A DNA stretch of 64,000 nucleotides from Marmoricola sp. OAE513 (GCF_040546585.1 NZ_JBEPOC010000001.1:1736001-1800000); one strand, 5' to 3'. Positions 17,919 through 27,300 are shown, counted from the first letter of the stretch. Translations and numbers: made by a program. Notes: generated from the sequence alone by a model not told the origin.

Positions 17919-17934
17919 TGGACTTCCAAGTCCA
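17919..17934. promoter_or_regulatory. perfect 16-bp palindrome, candidate TetR operator
   Basis: TGGACTT-CC-AAGTCCA lies in the 65-base divergent gap between the SDR gene and the tetR gene. Size and symmetry suit a TetR-family dimer repressing both promoters. Confidence 0.7.
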
Positions 17935-17958
17935 GAATCTTGCTGCCATCCTCGAAGC

Positions 17959-18600
17959 GTGACTGGACTGAGTGCCAAGGGCGCAGCGACCCGCGCACGC
18001 CTGGTGGAGGGGGCCTCGGAACTCATGCGCGCCGAGGGCGTCGTCAACACCACCCTCGATGATGTGCTCGCTCGTACCGGCACCAGCAAGGGTCAGCTGT
18101 TCCACTACTTTCCGGGTGGTCGCGAGGAGCTGCTGCTCGCCATCGCTGAACTCGAAGCAGCTCGTGTCCTGTCCGACCAGGAGCCGCACCTCTCGCGCCT
18201 CGACTCGTGGCCCGCGTGGGATGCCTGGCGGCACGCGGTCGTCTCCCGCTACAAGGCCCAGGGTCCCGACTGCCCTCTCCACGCCCTGATGGTCCAGGTC
18301 AACGTGAGCTCGCCCGGCTCCCACGCCGTGATTATCGAGCTGATGCGCGCCTGGGAGCAGGCACTTCGGGACGGAATCGAAACCATGCAGGCAACGGGCC
18401 AGATCGACCGGAGTCACAACCCTGCCGCCGCTGCGAAAGCGATCGTCGCCGTCATCCAGGGCGGCGTCCAGGTCCTGATGGCAACCGGGGATGCCCAGCA
18501 CCTTGAAACCGCGTTGGACCTCACGCTCGCCGGGCTCAAGACACCCCCAGAACCTCGAGCCGGTCACCACTCAGGCGGACGTCAGGGCCTGCCGCGATGA
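17959..18600 (+). CDS. TetR-family transcriptional regulator
   Basis: 213 residues. The N-terminal HTH (about 5-50) reads ATRARLVEGASELMRAEG, TTLDDVLARTGTSKGQLFHYF. The ligand domain contains QGPDCPLHAL and a Q-rich dimer region, resembling the TetR_C_33/AcuR-like C-terminal domain. Starts at a GTG immediately downstream of a perfect palindrome. Likely repressor of itself and of the divergent SDR gene; the inducer is probably the SDR substrate, by analogy with other TetR-SDR pairs. Confidence 0.9.
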   Translation: MTGLSAKGAATRARLVEGASELMRAEGVVNTTLDDVLARTGTSKGQLFHYFPGGREELLLAIAELEAARVLSDQEPHLSRLDSWPAWDAWRHAVVSRYKAQGPDCPLHALMVQVNVSSPGSHAVIIELMRAWEQALRDGIETMQATGQIDRSHNPAAAAKAIVAVIQGGVQVLMATGDAQHLETALDLTLAGLKTPPEPRAGHHSGGRQGLPR

Positions 18601-18634
18601 GTGCGCCGCTTGCCTACGAGCCGAGACGCAACAG

Positions 18635-19813
18635 CTAGCGGACCGCGACGATCCGGGCGAGCTCGAAGTGCATCGGGTCGGTGTAGTTCCAGTCGCCGCC
18701 CCAGTTGAAGCCCCAGCGCTTGAAGATCTTCACCACGGTTCGGTTGATGTCCCCCGGGACGCCGCGCAGGTTGCCCGGCACGTTCAGGTCGATGGCAGTG
18801 CCGAAGGTGTGGAACGACAGCCCGCGGGACGGGTCGCTGGCGATGAACCGCGGCACGTAGCAGCCGCCGTACTCGTTCTTGTGGATCGCTTTGGCCAGTC
18901 CTGCACGGACCACGTCGGTCAGCGCCGCCCGCAGCTGGATCAGCATGGCCTTGTTGCAGCGGACGGTCCCGAGGATGGGCACCTGCTCGGTGCGGATGTA
19001 GGCGTTGACCCAGCGCGGGTCCGGGTTCACCGACCCGTTCTTGTTCGCGGTGTAGGTGAACGACCCGACGGCGCGGGAGACCGAACCACCGGTCAGAACG
19101 GCGAGCTGGGCCGCGCCGGGGTCGATGTTCGGTGCCAGCAGCGTCACCGTCGCCCGGTTGCCCAGAGCGGTGCGCAGCGCCTTGAGCACCGGCGCCGGTG
19201 ATCCGTTGCCGGTCGAGAGCACGAGGGCGTTCCCCTGCGGCATGTGCAGCTTCTTCGCCCAGCGCTCGTTGACGATCGCGCCGATCTTCGACCGGTCGAC
19301 CAGCGGGGCGAACGCGCCGACGTGCACCTTCTCGGCGTCGTCGTCGTTGCCCATGGTCACGTAGTCGTCGGCGCCGACCACGGACTTCTGCAGGTCGGGT
19401 CGCACCGCGATCTCGCCGTCGGCGACCCGGTCCCACACCTCGTTGAGCGCCGCCGTCGGCCCGAGGGTGAACGTGCGGAACGTGGCCGGGTCGACGGCCG
19501 CGTAGGTGATCTCGTTCTCCTCGGCGTAGAACGTCGCCATCGAGAATTGCTCGATCGCGACGACGCCCTTGGTGGACCTGGCCGTCGTCAGCACGTCCTT
19601 CGACAGGGGCTCACCGCTCTGGATCAGGATGTCGGGCGACTGGATCGGAGGGTCGAACTTCCCGGGCCGCGGCATCGCGACCTCGGAGCCCGAGGACGTG
19701 GTCGAGGTGGACGAGCTCGGCTTCGCGGCTGACTTCGCGGGCGCGCCACCGCAGCCGGCGACAGCAAGCGCGCCGACCAGCGCGAGCGCGCACCAACGCG
19801 TCGTCGTTCCCAT
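18635..19813 (-). CDS. lipoprotein with D-alanyl-D-alanine carboxypeptidase (VanY/M15) domain
   Basis: 392 residues starting MGTTTRWCALALVGALAVAGCGG, a lipoprotein signal with lipobox VAGC. After a Ser/Thr-rich linker comes a domain of unknown type (about 60-270), then an M15-like peptidase domain near the C-terminus with the His/Asp zinc motif SFHTFGTAIDLN and the late ligand HFELARI. It probably trims peptidoglycan stem peptides outside the cell. ATG 19813 has GAGGGGGG upstream; earlier in-frame starts (up to 20026) would invade the divergent arsR gene. Confidence 0.82.
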   Translation of the reverse strand: MGTTTRWCALALVGALAVAGCGGAPAKSAAKPSSSTSTTSSGSEVAMPRPGKFDPPIQSPDILIQSGEPLSKDVLTTARSTKGVVAIEQFSMATFYAEENEITYAAVDPATFRTFTLGPTAALNEVWDRVADGEIAVRPDLQKSVVGADDYVTMGNDDDAEKVHVGAFAPLVDRSKIGAIVNERWAKKLHMPQGNALVLSTGNGSPAPVLKALRTALGNRATVTLLAPNIDPGAAQLAVLTGGSVSRAVGSFTYTANKNGSVNPDPRWVNAYIRTEQVPILGTVRCNKAMLIQLRAALTDVVRAGLAKAIHKNEYGGCYVPRFIASDPSRGLSFHTFGTAIDLNVPGNLRGVPGDINRTVVKIFKRWGFNWGGDWNYTDPMHFELARIVAVR

Positions 19814-19877
19814 CCGAGCCCCCCTCACCGGAGCCATGCTAGCCAGGAACCGGACATACCCGACAGGAATCAGACCC

Positions 19878-19906
19878 TTGACCGCGTCGCGGTGTTTCGC
19901 TAACCT
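19878..19906 (+). promoter_or_regulatory. sigma-70-type promoter of the arsR-SRPBCC operon
   Basis: TTGACC at 19878-19883, 17-base spacer, TAACCT at 19901-19906. The -10 abuts the downstream palindrome. Confidence 0.6.
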
Positions 19907-19923
19907 ACAACTAACTGGTTGTA
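19906..19923. promoter_or_regulatory. TACAAC-N6-GTTGTA palindrome, candidate ArsR operator
   Basis: An 18-bp inverted repeat begins at the last base of the -10 element and lies 18 bases before the arsR start. Its position would block RNA polymerase when bound, which suggests autorepression. Confidence 0.65.
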
Positions 19924-19940
19924 CATAGAGGAGACCGACT

Positions 19941-20318
19941 GTGCTGACCGCCGGACCCGAGGCGCTTCCCGACGAGGTCGTGGACCAGCTGTTCCACGCG
20001 CTCGCCGACGCGACCCGGCGCGACATCCTGCGCCGCTCGGCGACCGACGGCCTGTCGGTCTCCCGGTTGGCCGACGCCTACCCGATGAGCTTCGCCGCCG
20101 TGCAGAAGCACGTGGCGGTGCTCGAGCGGGCGGGGCTGGTCACCAAGGAGAGGAAGGGACGGGAAGCCGTGGTGCACACCGACCCCGACGCCGTACGGCG
20201 GGCCCGCCTCGCGCTCGACCACCTCGAGGCCACCTGGCGTGGCCGGCTCGACCGGATGGCCGACCTGCTGGCAGGCAACGAAGACACCGAGGAACGACCG
20301 AAGGGAACTGACCGATGA
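19941..20318 (+). CDS. ArsR-family winged-helix regulator
   Basis: 125 residues of the SdpR-like ArsR subgroup: FHALADATRRDILRRSATDGLSVSRLADAYPMSFAAVQKHVAVLERAGLV is the HTH and recognition helix, followed by a beta wing with KERKGREAVVHTDP. No metal-binding cysteines, so metal sensing is unlikely. Its gene overlaps the SRPBCC gene by 4 bp, a common pair in actinobacteria. Probably autoregulated through the palindrome at 19906. Confidence 0.92.
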   Translation: MLTAGPEALPDEVVDQLFHALADATRRDILRRSATDGLSVSRLADAYPMSFAAVQKHVAVLERAGLVTKERKGREAVVHTDPDAVRRARLALDHLEATWRGRLDRMADLLAGNEDTEERPKGTDR

Positions 20319-20797
20319 CCGTCATCGACATCACCAAGGACTACGACACCTTCACCCTGACCGCGACCGCGGAGTTCGCGGCCGACCTCGAGGACGTCTG
20401 GCAGCTGTGGGCCGACCCGCGCAAGCTCGAGAAGTGGTGGGGTCCGCCGACGTACCCGGCCACGTTCGACGAGCACGACCTCACACCCGGCGGCGCCGCG
20501 GCGTACTACATGACCAGTCCGGAGGGCGAGAAGTACCGCGGCTGGTGGCGGATCACCGACGTCGATGCCCCGCACGGGTTCGAGTTCAACGACGGGTTCG
20601 CCGACGAGTCCGGCACCCCGATCGACGACATGCCGGTCTGCGAGTGCGCCGTGCGCCTCAGCAGCTTCGAGGGCGGCACGCGGCTGCTGATGACCTCGGT
20701 CTACGCGAACCGCGCCGAGATGGAGAAGGCCGTCGAGATGGGCATGGTCGAGGGCCTCACCGCTGCGATGGGCCAGATGGACGCTCTACTTCCCTGA
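20315..20797 (+). CDS. SRPBCC / AHSA1-domain protein
   Basis: 160 residues with the AHSA1-like START fold: DVWQLWADPRKLEKWWGPPTYPATF near the front, a central GGAAAYYMTSPEGEKYRGWW sheet, and the long C-terminal helix EGLTAAMGQMDALL. Such proteins bind hydrophobic ligands in a helix-grip cavity. Translationally coupled to the upstream ArsR regulator (4-bp overlap). Ends 12 bases inside the convergent tetR gene. Confidence 0.9.
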   Translation: MTVIDITKDYDTFTLTATAEFAADLEDVWQLWADPRKLEKWWGPPTYPATFDEHDLTPGGAAAYYMTSPEGEKYRGWWRITDVDAPHGFEFNDGFADESGTPIDDMPVCECAVRLSSFEGGTRLLMTSVYANRAEMEKAVEMGMVEGLTAAMGQMDALLP

Positions 20798-21439
20798 GCC
20801 GTGCAGGACTTTCTCGGCGATGTACGCGATGTCGTCCGCCGTCGAGGAGGGCGTGCCGCTCGGCGCCGTGACGTGGCTGAGCAGGAGCCGGATCACCATG
20901 TCCACCAGGGCATCGATCCGGTCCTCTGCCAGGTCCACCCGGTAGGCGGCGAGGTGGCCGCGGATCAGCACCCCGGCGGCCGAGATGATTGGTTCGACCT
21001 GCGTGGTGAGCAGCGGCAGCAGCGTGCTCTCCGCGCCGTGGCTCGCCGAGAGCACCGCGTGCAGGAGCGGGTTGGACCGGGCGTTGGTCAGCACCGCCGC
21101 TGCGGCCTGCCGGATCGCCTCGACCAGGTCGTCGGGGTTCGCCGCGAACGCCGCGTCGACGCCGCGCAGGAAGACCTCGAGCTCCCGCATGATCATCGCC
21201 TCGGCGAGCTGCTGCTTGGAGCCGATCTCGTTGTAGACCGTCTGCCGGCTGACGCCCACCCGGTCGGCGAGCTTGGCCATGGTGATGGCCTGCCAGCCGC
21301 CGGCCTTGGTGAGCTCGGCGGCCTCCACGATCAGCCGCTCGCGCCAGGTGCTCCCGGTGCCGCCCGACGCACCGCCGGCGAGCCCCGGGAGCAGGGTCGT
21401 CAGGCCCGCCCGCGGGGTGATCGTCGTGTCGGCACTCAT
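20786..21439 (-). CDS. TetR-family regulator of the alkane operon (AlkX-like)
   Basis: 217 residues. After a Gly/Ala/Thr-rich leader of about 30 residues, the HTH is WRERLIVEAAELTKAGGWQAITMAKLADRVGVSRQTVYNEIGSK. The C-terminal ligand domain includes RSNPLLHAVLSASHG. The gene begins 4 bases after the ferredoxin stop and is the last of the alkB operon, matching the alkB-linked TetR regulators (AlkX type) of Dietzia and Rhodococcus, which repress alkB and respond to fatty acids. The specific role is inferred from that arrangement. Confidence 0.85.
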   Translation of the reverse strand: MSADTTITPRAGLTTLLPGLAGGASGGTGSTWRERLIVEAAELTKAGGWQAITMAKLADRVGVSRQTVYNEIGSKQQLAEAMIMRELEVFLRGVDAAFAANPDDLVEAIRQAAAAVLTNARSNPLLHAVLSASHGAESTLLPLLTTQVEPIISAAGVLIRGHLAAYRVDLAEDRIDALVDMVIRLLLSHVTAPSGTPSSTADDIAYIAEKVLHGSGK

Positions 21440-21443
21440 GGCG

Positions 21444-21635
21444 TCAGTCTTGCAGGGTCAGCGCAAGGGCGGGGCAGGACTGGACAGCGGCGTGCACCTT
21501 GGCCCGGTCCTCCTCGGGCGGCGAGTCGTTGAGGATGGTCAGCATCTCGTCGTCGTCGAGCTCGAAGTAGTCGTGCGCCATCGCCTCGCACATCCCGTGC
21601 CCGTCGCAGAGGTCGCGATCGAGGACGATCTTCAC
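21444..21635 (-). CDS. [3Fe-4S]-type ferredoxin
   Basis: 63 residues starting at GTG 21635. Cys10, Cys16 and Cys54 in LCDGHGMCEAMA and VQSCPALA give the CxxHxxC...CP pattern of single-cluster 3Fe-4S ferredoxins that usually feed electrons to cytochromes P450; the His sits where a fourth Cys would be. The rest is acidic (FELDDDEM), as expected for a soluble electron carrier. It overlaps alkB by 4 bp, implying a role with alkane hydroxylase even though the hydroxylase has its own rubredoxin domain. Confidence 0.9.
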   Translation of the reverse strand: MKIVLDRDLCDGHGMCEAMAHDYFELDDDEMLTILNDSPPEEDRAKVHAAVQSCPALALTLQD

Positions 21636-23149
21636 GACTGCACCCGGGTCGGCTCGGTCGGGACGAAGTCGACCTTCTCGCGGACACCGCAGTCGGGGCA
21701 GCACCAGTCGGCCGGGATGTCGGCCCAGGCGGTGCCGGCGGCGAAGCCCTCGAGCTCGTTGCCGACCGCGACCTCGTAGGTGTAGCCGCAGCCGGGGCAC
21801 TTGGCAGCCAGGACCTCCGCGTTCGCGATGTCGGCCACCGTGAGGTCGGCTCCCAGCTCGTGCTCGTGCTCGGTCAGGCCGTACTTCGCGAGGATCTTCG
21901 CCCGCTTGCTCGGCTGGATGTTCGCCAGCGTCAGGTCGCCGTTGTAGTGCGCCAGGACCCGGGGGTCCATCACCCGGCGGTAGAGCGGCGGGAAGAGCGA
22001 CAGGACGATCATCCCGGCGTACCCGGTCGGCAGCACCGGCGACTCCTCGAAGTCGCGCAGCGTCTGGTAGCGACGGGTCGGGTTCGCGTGGTGGTCGCTG
22101 TGCCGCTGCAGGTGGTAGAGCAGCACGTTGGTCGCGATGTTGTTGGAGTTCCAGCTGTGGCTCGGGTCGACCCGCTCGTAGCGCTGCTTGTCACCGGTGC
22201 CGACCTTCTGGCGCAGCATGCCGTAGTGCTCCATGTAGTTGACGACCTCGAGCAGCGAGAACCCGATGAAGGCTTGGATGAGCAGGTACGGCGTGACCTC
22301 CCAGCCGAAGGCGACGATGATCGCGCCGAACAGCACGGCCGACATCAGCCAGGCGTTGAGCACGTCGTTGCCGATCCGGAAGGGGTGCTTGTTCTTGCGG
22401 GCGTACCGCTTCTTCTCCAGGTGCCACGCGCTCTTCAGCGAGCCGGCCACCGTGCGCGGCCAGAAGGCGTAGAAGCTCTCGCCGAAGCGGCTGGAGGCCG
22501 GGTCCTCGGGAGTCGCGACGCGGACGTGGTGGCCGCGGTTGTGCTCGATGTAGAAGTGGCCGTAGAAGCTCTGCGCCAGGGCGATCTTGGACAGCCAGCG
22601 CTCGTTCTCCTCGCGCTTGTGACCGAGCTCGTGGGCTGTGTTGATGCCGATGCCACCGATCACGCCGATCGAGATCGCGAGACCGATCTTGTCGACCACC
22701 GACAGGCCGAGGCTCTCGGCCATCAGCCGGTCGCCGAACGGCAGACCGACGCCCCAGTCGTGCAGGCCGAGGGTGTTCACCAGCCAGCCGGCGGGGTTCT
22801 GGTCGGCGACGACGGCCATCGCCGCCACGAAGCCGAGGTACTGGATCGGCAGGAAGAGGTAGGTGATCCACCGGTAGTACTTGTCGTTCTCGAGCGCCTC
22901 GATGGCGTCGTCCGGCGGGTTGGCGCGGTCGAGGCCGACGACCAGGTCGATCGCCGGAACGACGCCGAGCACGATGATCGGCCCGATCCAGAGCACCGCC
23001 CCGACGCCGGTGACGATGTAGGCGATCGCCGCGACGAACGCCAGGCTCGGGACCACCAGGCCGATCAGCCAGAGGTAGCGCTTGCTGTCCTTCCAGACCT
23101 CGGTCGACCCCTCCGGGACCGTCGAGTTGGGGATGTCGCTGATCGCCAT
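21632..23149 (-). CDS. alkB: alkane 1-monooxygenase fused to rubredoxin
   Basis: 505 residues. The membrane di-iron hydroxylase (about 1-415) has the histidine boxes HELGH (173-177), EHNRGHH (202-208), NYMEHYG (304-310) and LQRHSDHH (347-354), with about six transmembrane helices. A linker leads to a rubredoxin domain with the iron ligands CPGC (451, 454) and CPDC (484, 487). It oxidises medium to long n-alkanes to 1-alkanols at the membrane. ATG 23149 has AAGGAGAG upstream; longer in-frame starts lack support and would run through the promoter. First gene of the alkB-fdx-tetR operon. Confidence 0.96.
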   Translation of the reverse strand: MAISDIPNSTVPEGSTEVWKDSKRYLWLIGLVVPSLAFVAAIAYIVTGVGAVLWIGPIIVLGVVPAIDLVVGLDRANPPDDAIEALENDKYYRWITYLFLPIQYLGFVAAMAVVADQNPAGWLVNTLGLHDWGVGLPFGDRLMAESLGLSVVDKIGLAISIGVIGGIGINTAHELGHKREENERWLSKIALAQSFYGHFYIEHNRGHHVRVATPEDPASSRFGESFYAFWPRTVAGSLKSAWHLEKKRYARKNKHPFRIGNDVLNAWLMSAVLFGAIIVAFGWEVTPYLLIQAFIGFSLLEVVNYMEHYGMLRQKVGTGDKQRYERVDPSHSWNSNNIATNVLLYHLQRHSDHHANPTRRYQTLRDFEESPVLPTGYAGMIVLSLFPPLYRRVMDPRVLAHYNGDLTLANIQPSKRAKILAKYGLTEHEHELGADLTVADIANAEVLAAKCPGCGYTYEVAVGNELEGFAAGTAWADIPADWCCPDCGVREKVDFVPTEPTRVQS

Positions 23150-23205
23150 CGATCTCTCCTTACGCCACAGGCCGGGACCGGTGAATGTCCTGACCACTTG
23201 ACACA

Positions 23206-23234
23206 ACCGTAAGGAATGTAAAGCGATTTGACAA
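23206..23234 (-). promoter_or_regulatory. putative alkB promoter
   Basis: On the minus strand TTGTCA, a 17-base spacer, then TACGGT, ending about 57 bases before the alkB start. The 118-base upstream region is markedly AT-richer than its surroundings and contains TTGACA twice on the plus strand (near 23198 and 23228), 30 bases apart. Confidence 0.45.
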
Positions 23235-23267
23235 GACCCTGCTACTTGTAAACTTTCGTGGCCTGGG

Positions 23268-23684
23268 TCACGGTGCCGACGGCAGCGCACCGGGATTCCG
23301 GCGCCGGTACCAGAGCAACCCGGCGGCCAGCAGCAGCGTCACGTCGCCGACGATTGCGATGACCTGGAAGAGCGAGCTCTCGACCAGTCCCTGCGGGCGG
23401 TTGGCGTTCGGCTCTCCCGGCACCACCCGGACGGCGATGCGGTCGCTGTCGTCGGCCTGCTCGTAGGTCTCCACGTCGATCGACGCCGAGTAGGTGCGCT
23501 GCTCGCGGTCCACCGACCGGGGCAGCCGGTAGTCGACGAGGTAGCCGTCGTCGACCTGCTGGACCTTCAGGACGACGGCCTCGACGTCCCGCCCCTGCGA
23601 CCGCACCCGGTGGTCGGTCCAGCTCTCGTGCACGTACGGCAGGTTCACCAGCACGGCGAGGACGACGAAGAAGAGGACACGCAT
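23268..23684 (-). CDS. membrane protein, DUF3592-like
   Basis: 138 residues: one hydrophobic helix at each end (RVLFFVVLAVLVNLPY and LFQVIAIVGDVTLLLAAGLLWYRRR) enclosing a beta-rich extracytoplasmic domain with DGYLVDYRLP and IAVRVVPGEPNANRP. That layout resembles the DUF3592 family. Function unknown. It ends 118 bases before the alkB start and starts 9 bases after the nitroreductase stop, so it is probably cotranscribed with the nitroreductase. Confidence 0.7.
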   Translation of the reverse strand: MRVLFFVVLAVLVNLPYVHESWTDHRVRSQGRDVEAVVLKVQQVDDGYLVDYRLPRSVDREQRTYSASIDVETYEQADDSDRIAVRVVPGEPNANRPQGLVESSLFQVIAIVGDVTLLLAAGLLWYRRRNPGALPSAP

Positions 23685-23693
23685 CCGGCCAAA

Positions 23694-24257
23694 CTACGGC
23701 GTGAAGGGCGTCCCGAACGTCCCGCTGAAGGCGAACTCGCCGATCTCCCGGCGTACCCGAGGTCGGCTCTCCTCCTCGCGCGGCTGGTGCAACCCGATCG
23801 CGATGCCGGTCGTCACCTGCCACGCCGGCGGGACGGCGAAGAGCTCGGCGACCCGGGCGTGGTCGAACCCGGCGAACTGGTGCACCGACAACCCCGACGC
23901 CTGCGCCTGCACCGTGAGGTGCGCGACCGCCTGCCCGAGGTCGTACGCCGCGTAGTCGCTGTAGGCGAACGTCGGGTCCTCGTCGGCGCCGGCCCGGAAG
24001 AGCGAGATCAGGACCGCGCTCGCCGTCGGCACCCACGAGGTGTTCCCGCGGCTCAGCGTCCCGACGAGCTTGTCGTGCGCCTCGTCGCCACGACGAGCGA
24101 CCAGGAACGCCCACGGCTGGGAGTTGCCCGCGCTCGGCGACCACCGCGCCGCCTCGAGCAGCTGCACGAGCACCCCGTCGTCGAGCTCGTGGGTCGGGTC
24201 GTACTGCCGCGTGCTCCGACGGTCGCGCAGCAGCGGGTGCAGCTCGGGGACGGCCAT
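23694..24257 (-). CDS. nitroreductase-family FMN protein
   Basis: 187 residues. RRSTRQYDPTHELDD carries the FMN phosphate-binding Arg-Ser-x-Arg motif, and WSPSAGNSQPWAFLVAR is the classic second motif; YDLGQAVAHLTVQAQASGL is the dimer-interface helix. Such enzymes reduce nitroaromatics, quinones or enones with NAD(P)H. Single gene after the nuclease terminator; substrate not predictable. Confidence 0.9.
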   Translation of the reverse strand: MAVPELHPLLRDRRSTRQYDPTHELDDGVLVQLLEAARWSPSAGNSQPWAFLVARRGDEAHDKLVGTLSRGNTSWVPTASAVLISLFRAGADEDPTFAYSDYAAYDLGQAVAHLTVQAQASGLSVHQFAGFDHARVAELFAVPPAWQVTTGIAIGLHQPREEESRPRVRREIGEFAFSGTFGTPFTP

Positions 24258-24270
24258 GGGGTCGCAACGC

Positions 24271-24303
24271 AGCGGCGGCCCGGGAACTTCCCGGGCCGCC
24301 GCT
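24271..24303 (-). terminator. terminator of the large nuclease/nucleotidase gene
   Basis: AGCGGCGGCCCGGGAA and its exact complement are separated by a single base, forming a stem of about 14 bp just past the stop at 24314. Confidence 0.8.
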
Positions 24304-24313
24304 CGCTCTCGCG

Positions 24314-27300
24314 CTACTTCTTGACGGTGAAGTAGATCTTCGCGTCGTCGGACCCGACGAAGTCGTTCCCGAGGAACGTCGCCGTCACCCCCTTGGTGCC
24401 CTTGGTCTTGAACGCCGGGAGCTTGAAGCTGCCCACGCCGTTCTTGATCTGGATGAGACCGAGCAGCTTCCCGCTCCGGGTGATCTTCATGTACCCGTTC
24501 GCGGGGAGCACCGACTGCACCGTCACCTTGAGGGTGGCCTGCCTCCCCACCTTCACCGGGTTCGGGGTGACCGACCCGCGCACCGTCGCGCCCGCCGTGA
24601 CGACGGTCAGCTTCGCGGTGCCCTGCGACGGGCTGAACGCGTCGTTCCCGAGGTACTTGACCACGAGCGAGTACGTCCCGGTCGCCCGGAACTGCGGCAG
24701 CAGGATCGTCGCCTTGCCGGCACTGACCGTCCCGGTCGCCAGCACCGAGTCCCCGTCGAGGACCTGGACGGTGCCACCCTCGACGGTCGCTCCCGTGCTC
24801 GACACGGTGACCTGGAGATAAGGCCGGTTGTACTTGACCACCGTGGTCGGCGTGGAGATGGACGCCTTGGTCGTCGTGGCCTTCGGACCCGGCGGGACCA
24901 CCGGGCTCGGCTCGGCCGGGATCGTCACCGTCGTGCCGCTCGGCTGCGCCGTGAACACGTACGACGAGCCTTCAGGCACCGAGGCCGGCGCGGTGAAGGC
25001 GATCGTCGCCGCCCCGGCGGTCACCGGGAAAGAGCCCACCGACGTCTCGCCCGACGGCGTCTTGAGGACGCCGGCGACCGTCGTGTTCAACGGGCTGCCG
25101 ATCGACGTCAGGTCGAGACGGCTCAGCGAGAAGTTCACCGCAGCCGACGGGGCGATGGACGCCGGGAAACCGGTGCCCTCCACCTCGCGACGGTCGAAGC
25201 GCGGCGCGAGCGGGCTGTGGTCGGTGATGTAGGAGATCCACGCGTCCCGGTCGACCTTGCCCGTGTCGACGGCGTTCGTCCCGTTCTTGAACTCGGTGAA
25301 GTTGTCGCCGCCGGTCACCAGGAACGAGAACGTCCCGACGGTGAAGACGTCGGTGGGCTTCACGACCGCGCCGTTCACCCGGATCGACTTCACCCGGTCG
25401 CCGGCCGCGGCCGACGGCTCGAGCTGCACCGACACGTTCTTCGACAGTCCCAGGTGCAGGAACGGCCGTTGCGAGCCGGCCGGCTGCCACTGCTGCTCGA
25501 GCACCTTCTTCAGCTGGGCGCCGGTGAGCTTCACCGTCCAGAGGTTGTTGACGAACGGCAGCACCGCGTTGGCCTCCGCGAAGGTCACGTTGCCGTCGCC
25601 CTCGTTGACGACGCTCTGCTTGTAGAACAGCTCGTCGCGCAGACCGCCCGGGTTCATGATGGCGATCTGGGCCCCGTTGGTGCTCAGGTTGTCCAGCAGC
25701 GCGTCGGCGACCTGGTTGCCCAGGGTCGACTCGAGGTCACGCTGGTCACGGCCCGACTTCGGGTCGTTGTTCGCGTTCGAGCCCTGGTACTTGCCGTCGA
25801 CGTACGAGCCCCCACCGAACGCGGTGGTGATGTCGGTGGACACCTTGCCCTTGACCACGTTGCCGATCGTCGCTGCCTGGGCGAGCGCCGCGTCGACGAC
25901 GGTCTTGACCGCCTGCACCCGCGGGTAGTCGGTGTCCACCACGGCGCCGCGCGGCACGATGGCCTGCGAGTACGACGTCACCTGCTTGGTGGTCGGGTCG
26001 ACGAGCAGGCGCACCTGACCGACGTTGTTCCCGTACTCACCGGTCTGCACGATCGGGCGGGTCTTGCCGCTCTGGCCCGGGATCGGTGCGTCCCACGCGT
26101 ACTGCTTGTGGGTGTGCCCGGTGAAGATCGCGGCGACCTTCGCGCTGGTGTCGTTCACGATGTGCGCGAAGGCCCCGCCCTCGGCCACCTCCTGAGCCAG
26201 CGTCGCGCCGTCCGGAGCACCTTCGCCGGCGCCCTCGTGCAAGGTGGCGACGATGACGTCAGCCTCGCCGTTGGCCTCGTTGCCGTCGGTGAGCTGGTTG
26301 GCCACCCGGTTGATCGCGACGACCGGATCACCGAAGTCGAGCGTGGCGATGCCGCCGGGGGTCACCAGGGACGGTGCCTCCTGGGTGACCGCGCCGATGA
26401 CGCCGACCTTGATCCCGCCGCGGGTGAACACCTTGTACTCCGGCAGGGCCGGCGTCGTGGTGCCCTTCTGGTAGACGTTCGCGCCCAGGTAGTCCCAGTC
26501 CGCACGGGTCGTCACGTGACCGGTCAGGTCCGAGAAGCCCTTGTCGAACTCGTGGTTGCCGACAGCCGAGGTGTCCAGACCGAGAGCGTTCAGGGTGTCG
26601 ATCGTCGGGTTGTCGTCAGCGGTCGAGGACGCGAACAACGAGGCGCCGATGTTGTCTCCCGCCGAGAGGAACAGCGTGTTGGCCTCGCCACCGGCCTCGC
26701 GCAGCTGCTCGACCGTGGTCGCCCACGCCGTCGTGTTGGTGTCGATGCGTCCGTGGAAGTCGTTGATGCCGAGCAGGTTCAGCGGCACCACCGACGCCGC
26801 CGAGGACGGGTTGTCGAAGCCCACGACGAGCGGGTCGTGGTCGCTGCTGCGGTACGGGTCGGCGACGTAGAAGTCGGTCGCGTTGTAGTTGTACCGGCTG
26901 TACTCGTAGGCCACCGACTCGACCGAGTTGATGTTCCAGATCGAAGCACCCTGGACGTCGGCGACGGCGTCGTTGTTCGCGAGCACGTGGTCGAGCGAGC
27001 CGACCTCGCCGTCGAAGACGTAGGTGTACTCGTCGGCGAAGGTCGATCCGATGTCGGTGTAGCCGGCGTCGTAGAGGACCTTCATCGGGTCCTCCTGGGT
27101 GTAGGAGTTGAAGTCACCGGTGAGGAAGACCCGCTTGGTCGCGGTCGACGTCTTGAGCTGGTCGACGAACGTCACCAGCGCCTTGGCCTGCGCGACGCGC
27201 GAGGCGTTGGACCCGCCCTGCCCGTCGCCCTGGTCCGCGTCGGCGCCGGAACCGGAGCTCTTCGACTTGAAGTGGTTCACCACGACGAGGAACTGCTGCG

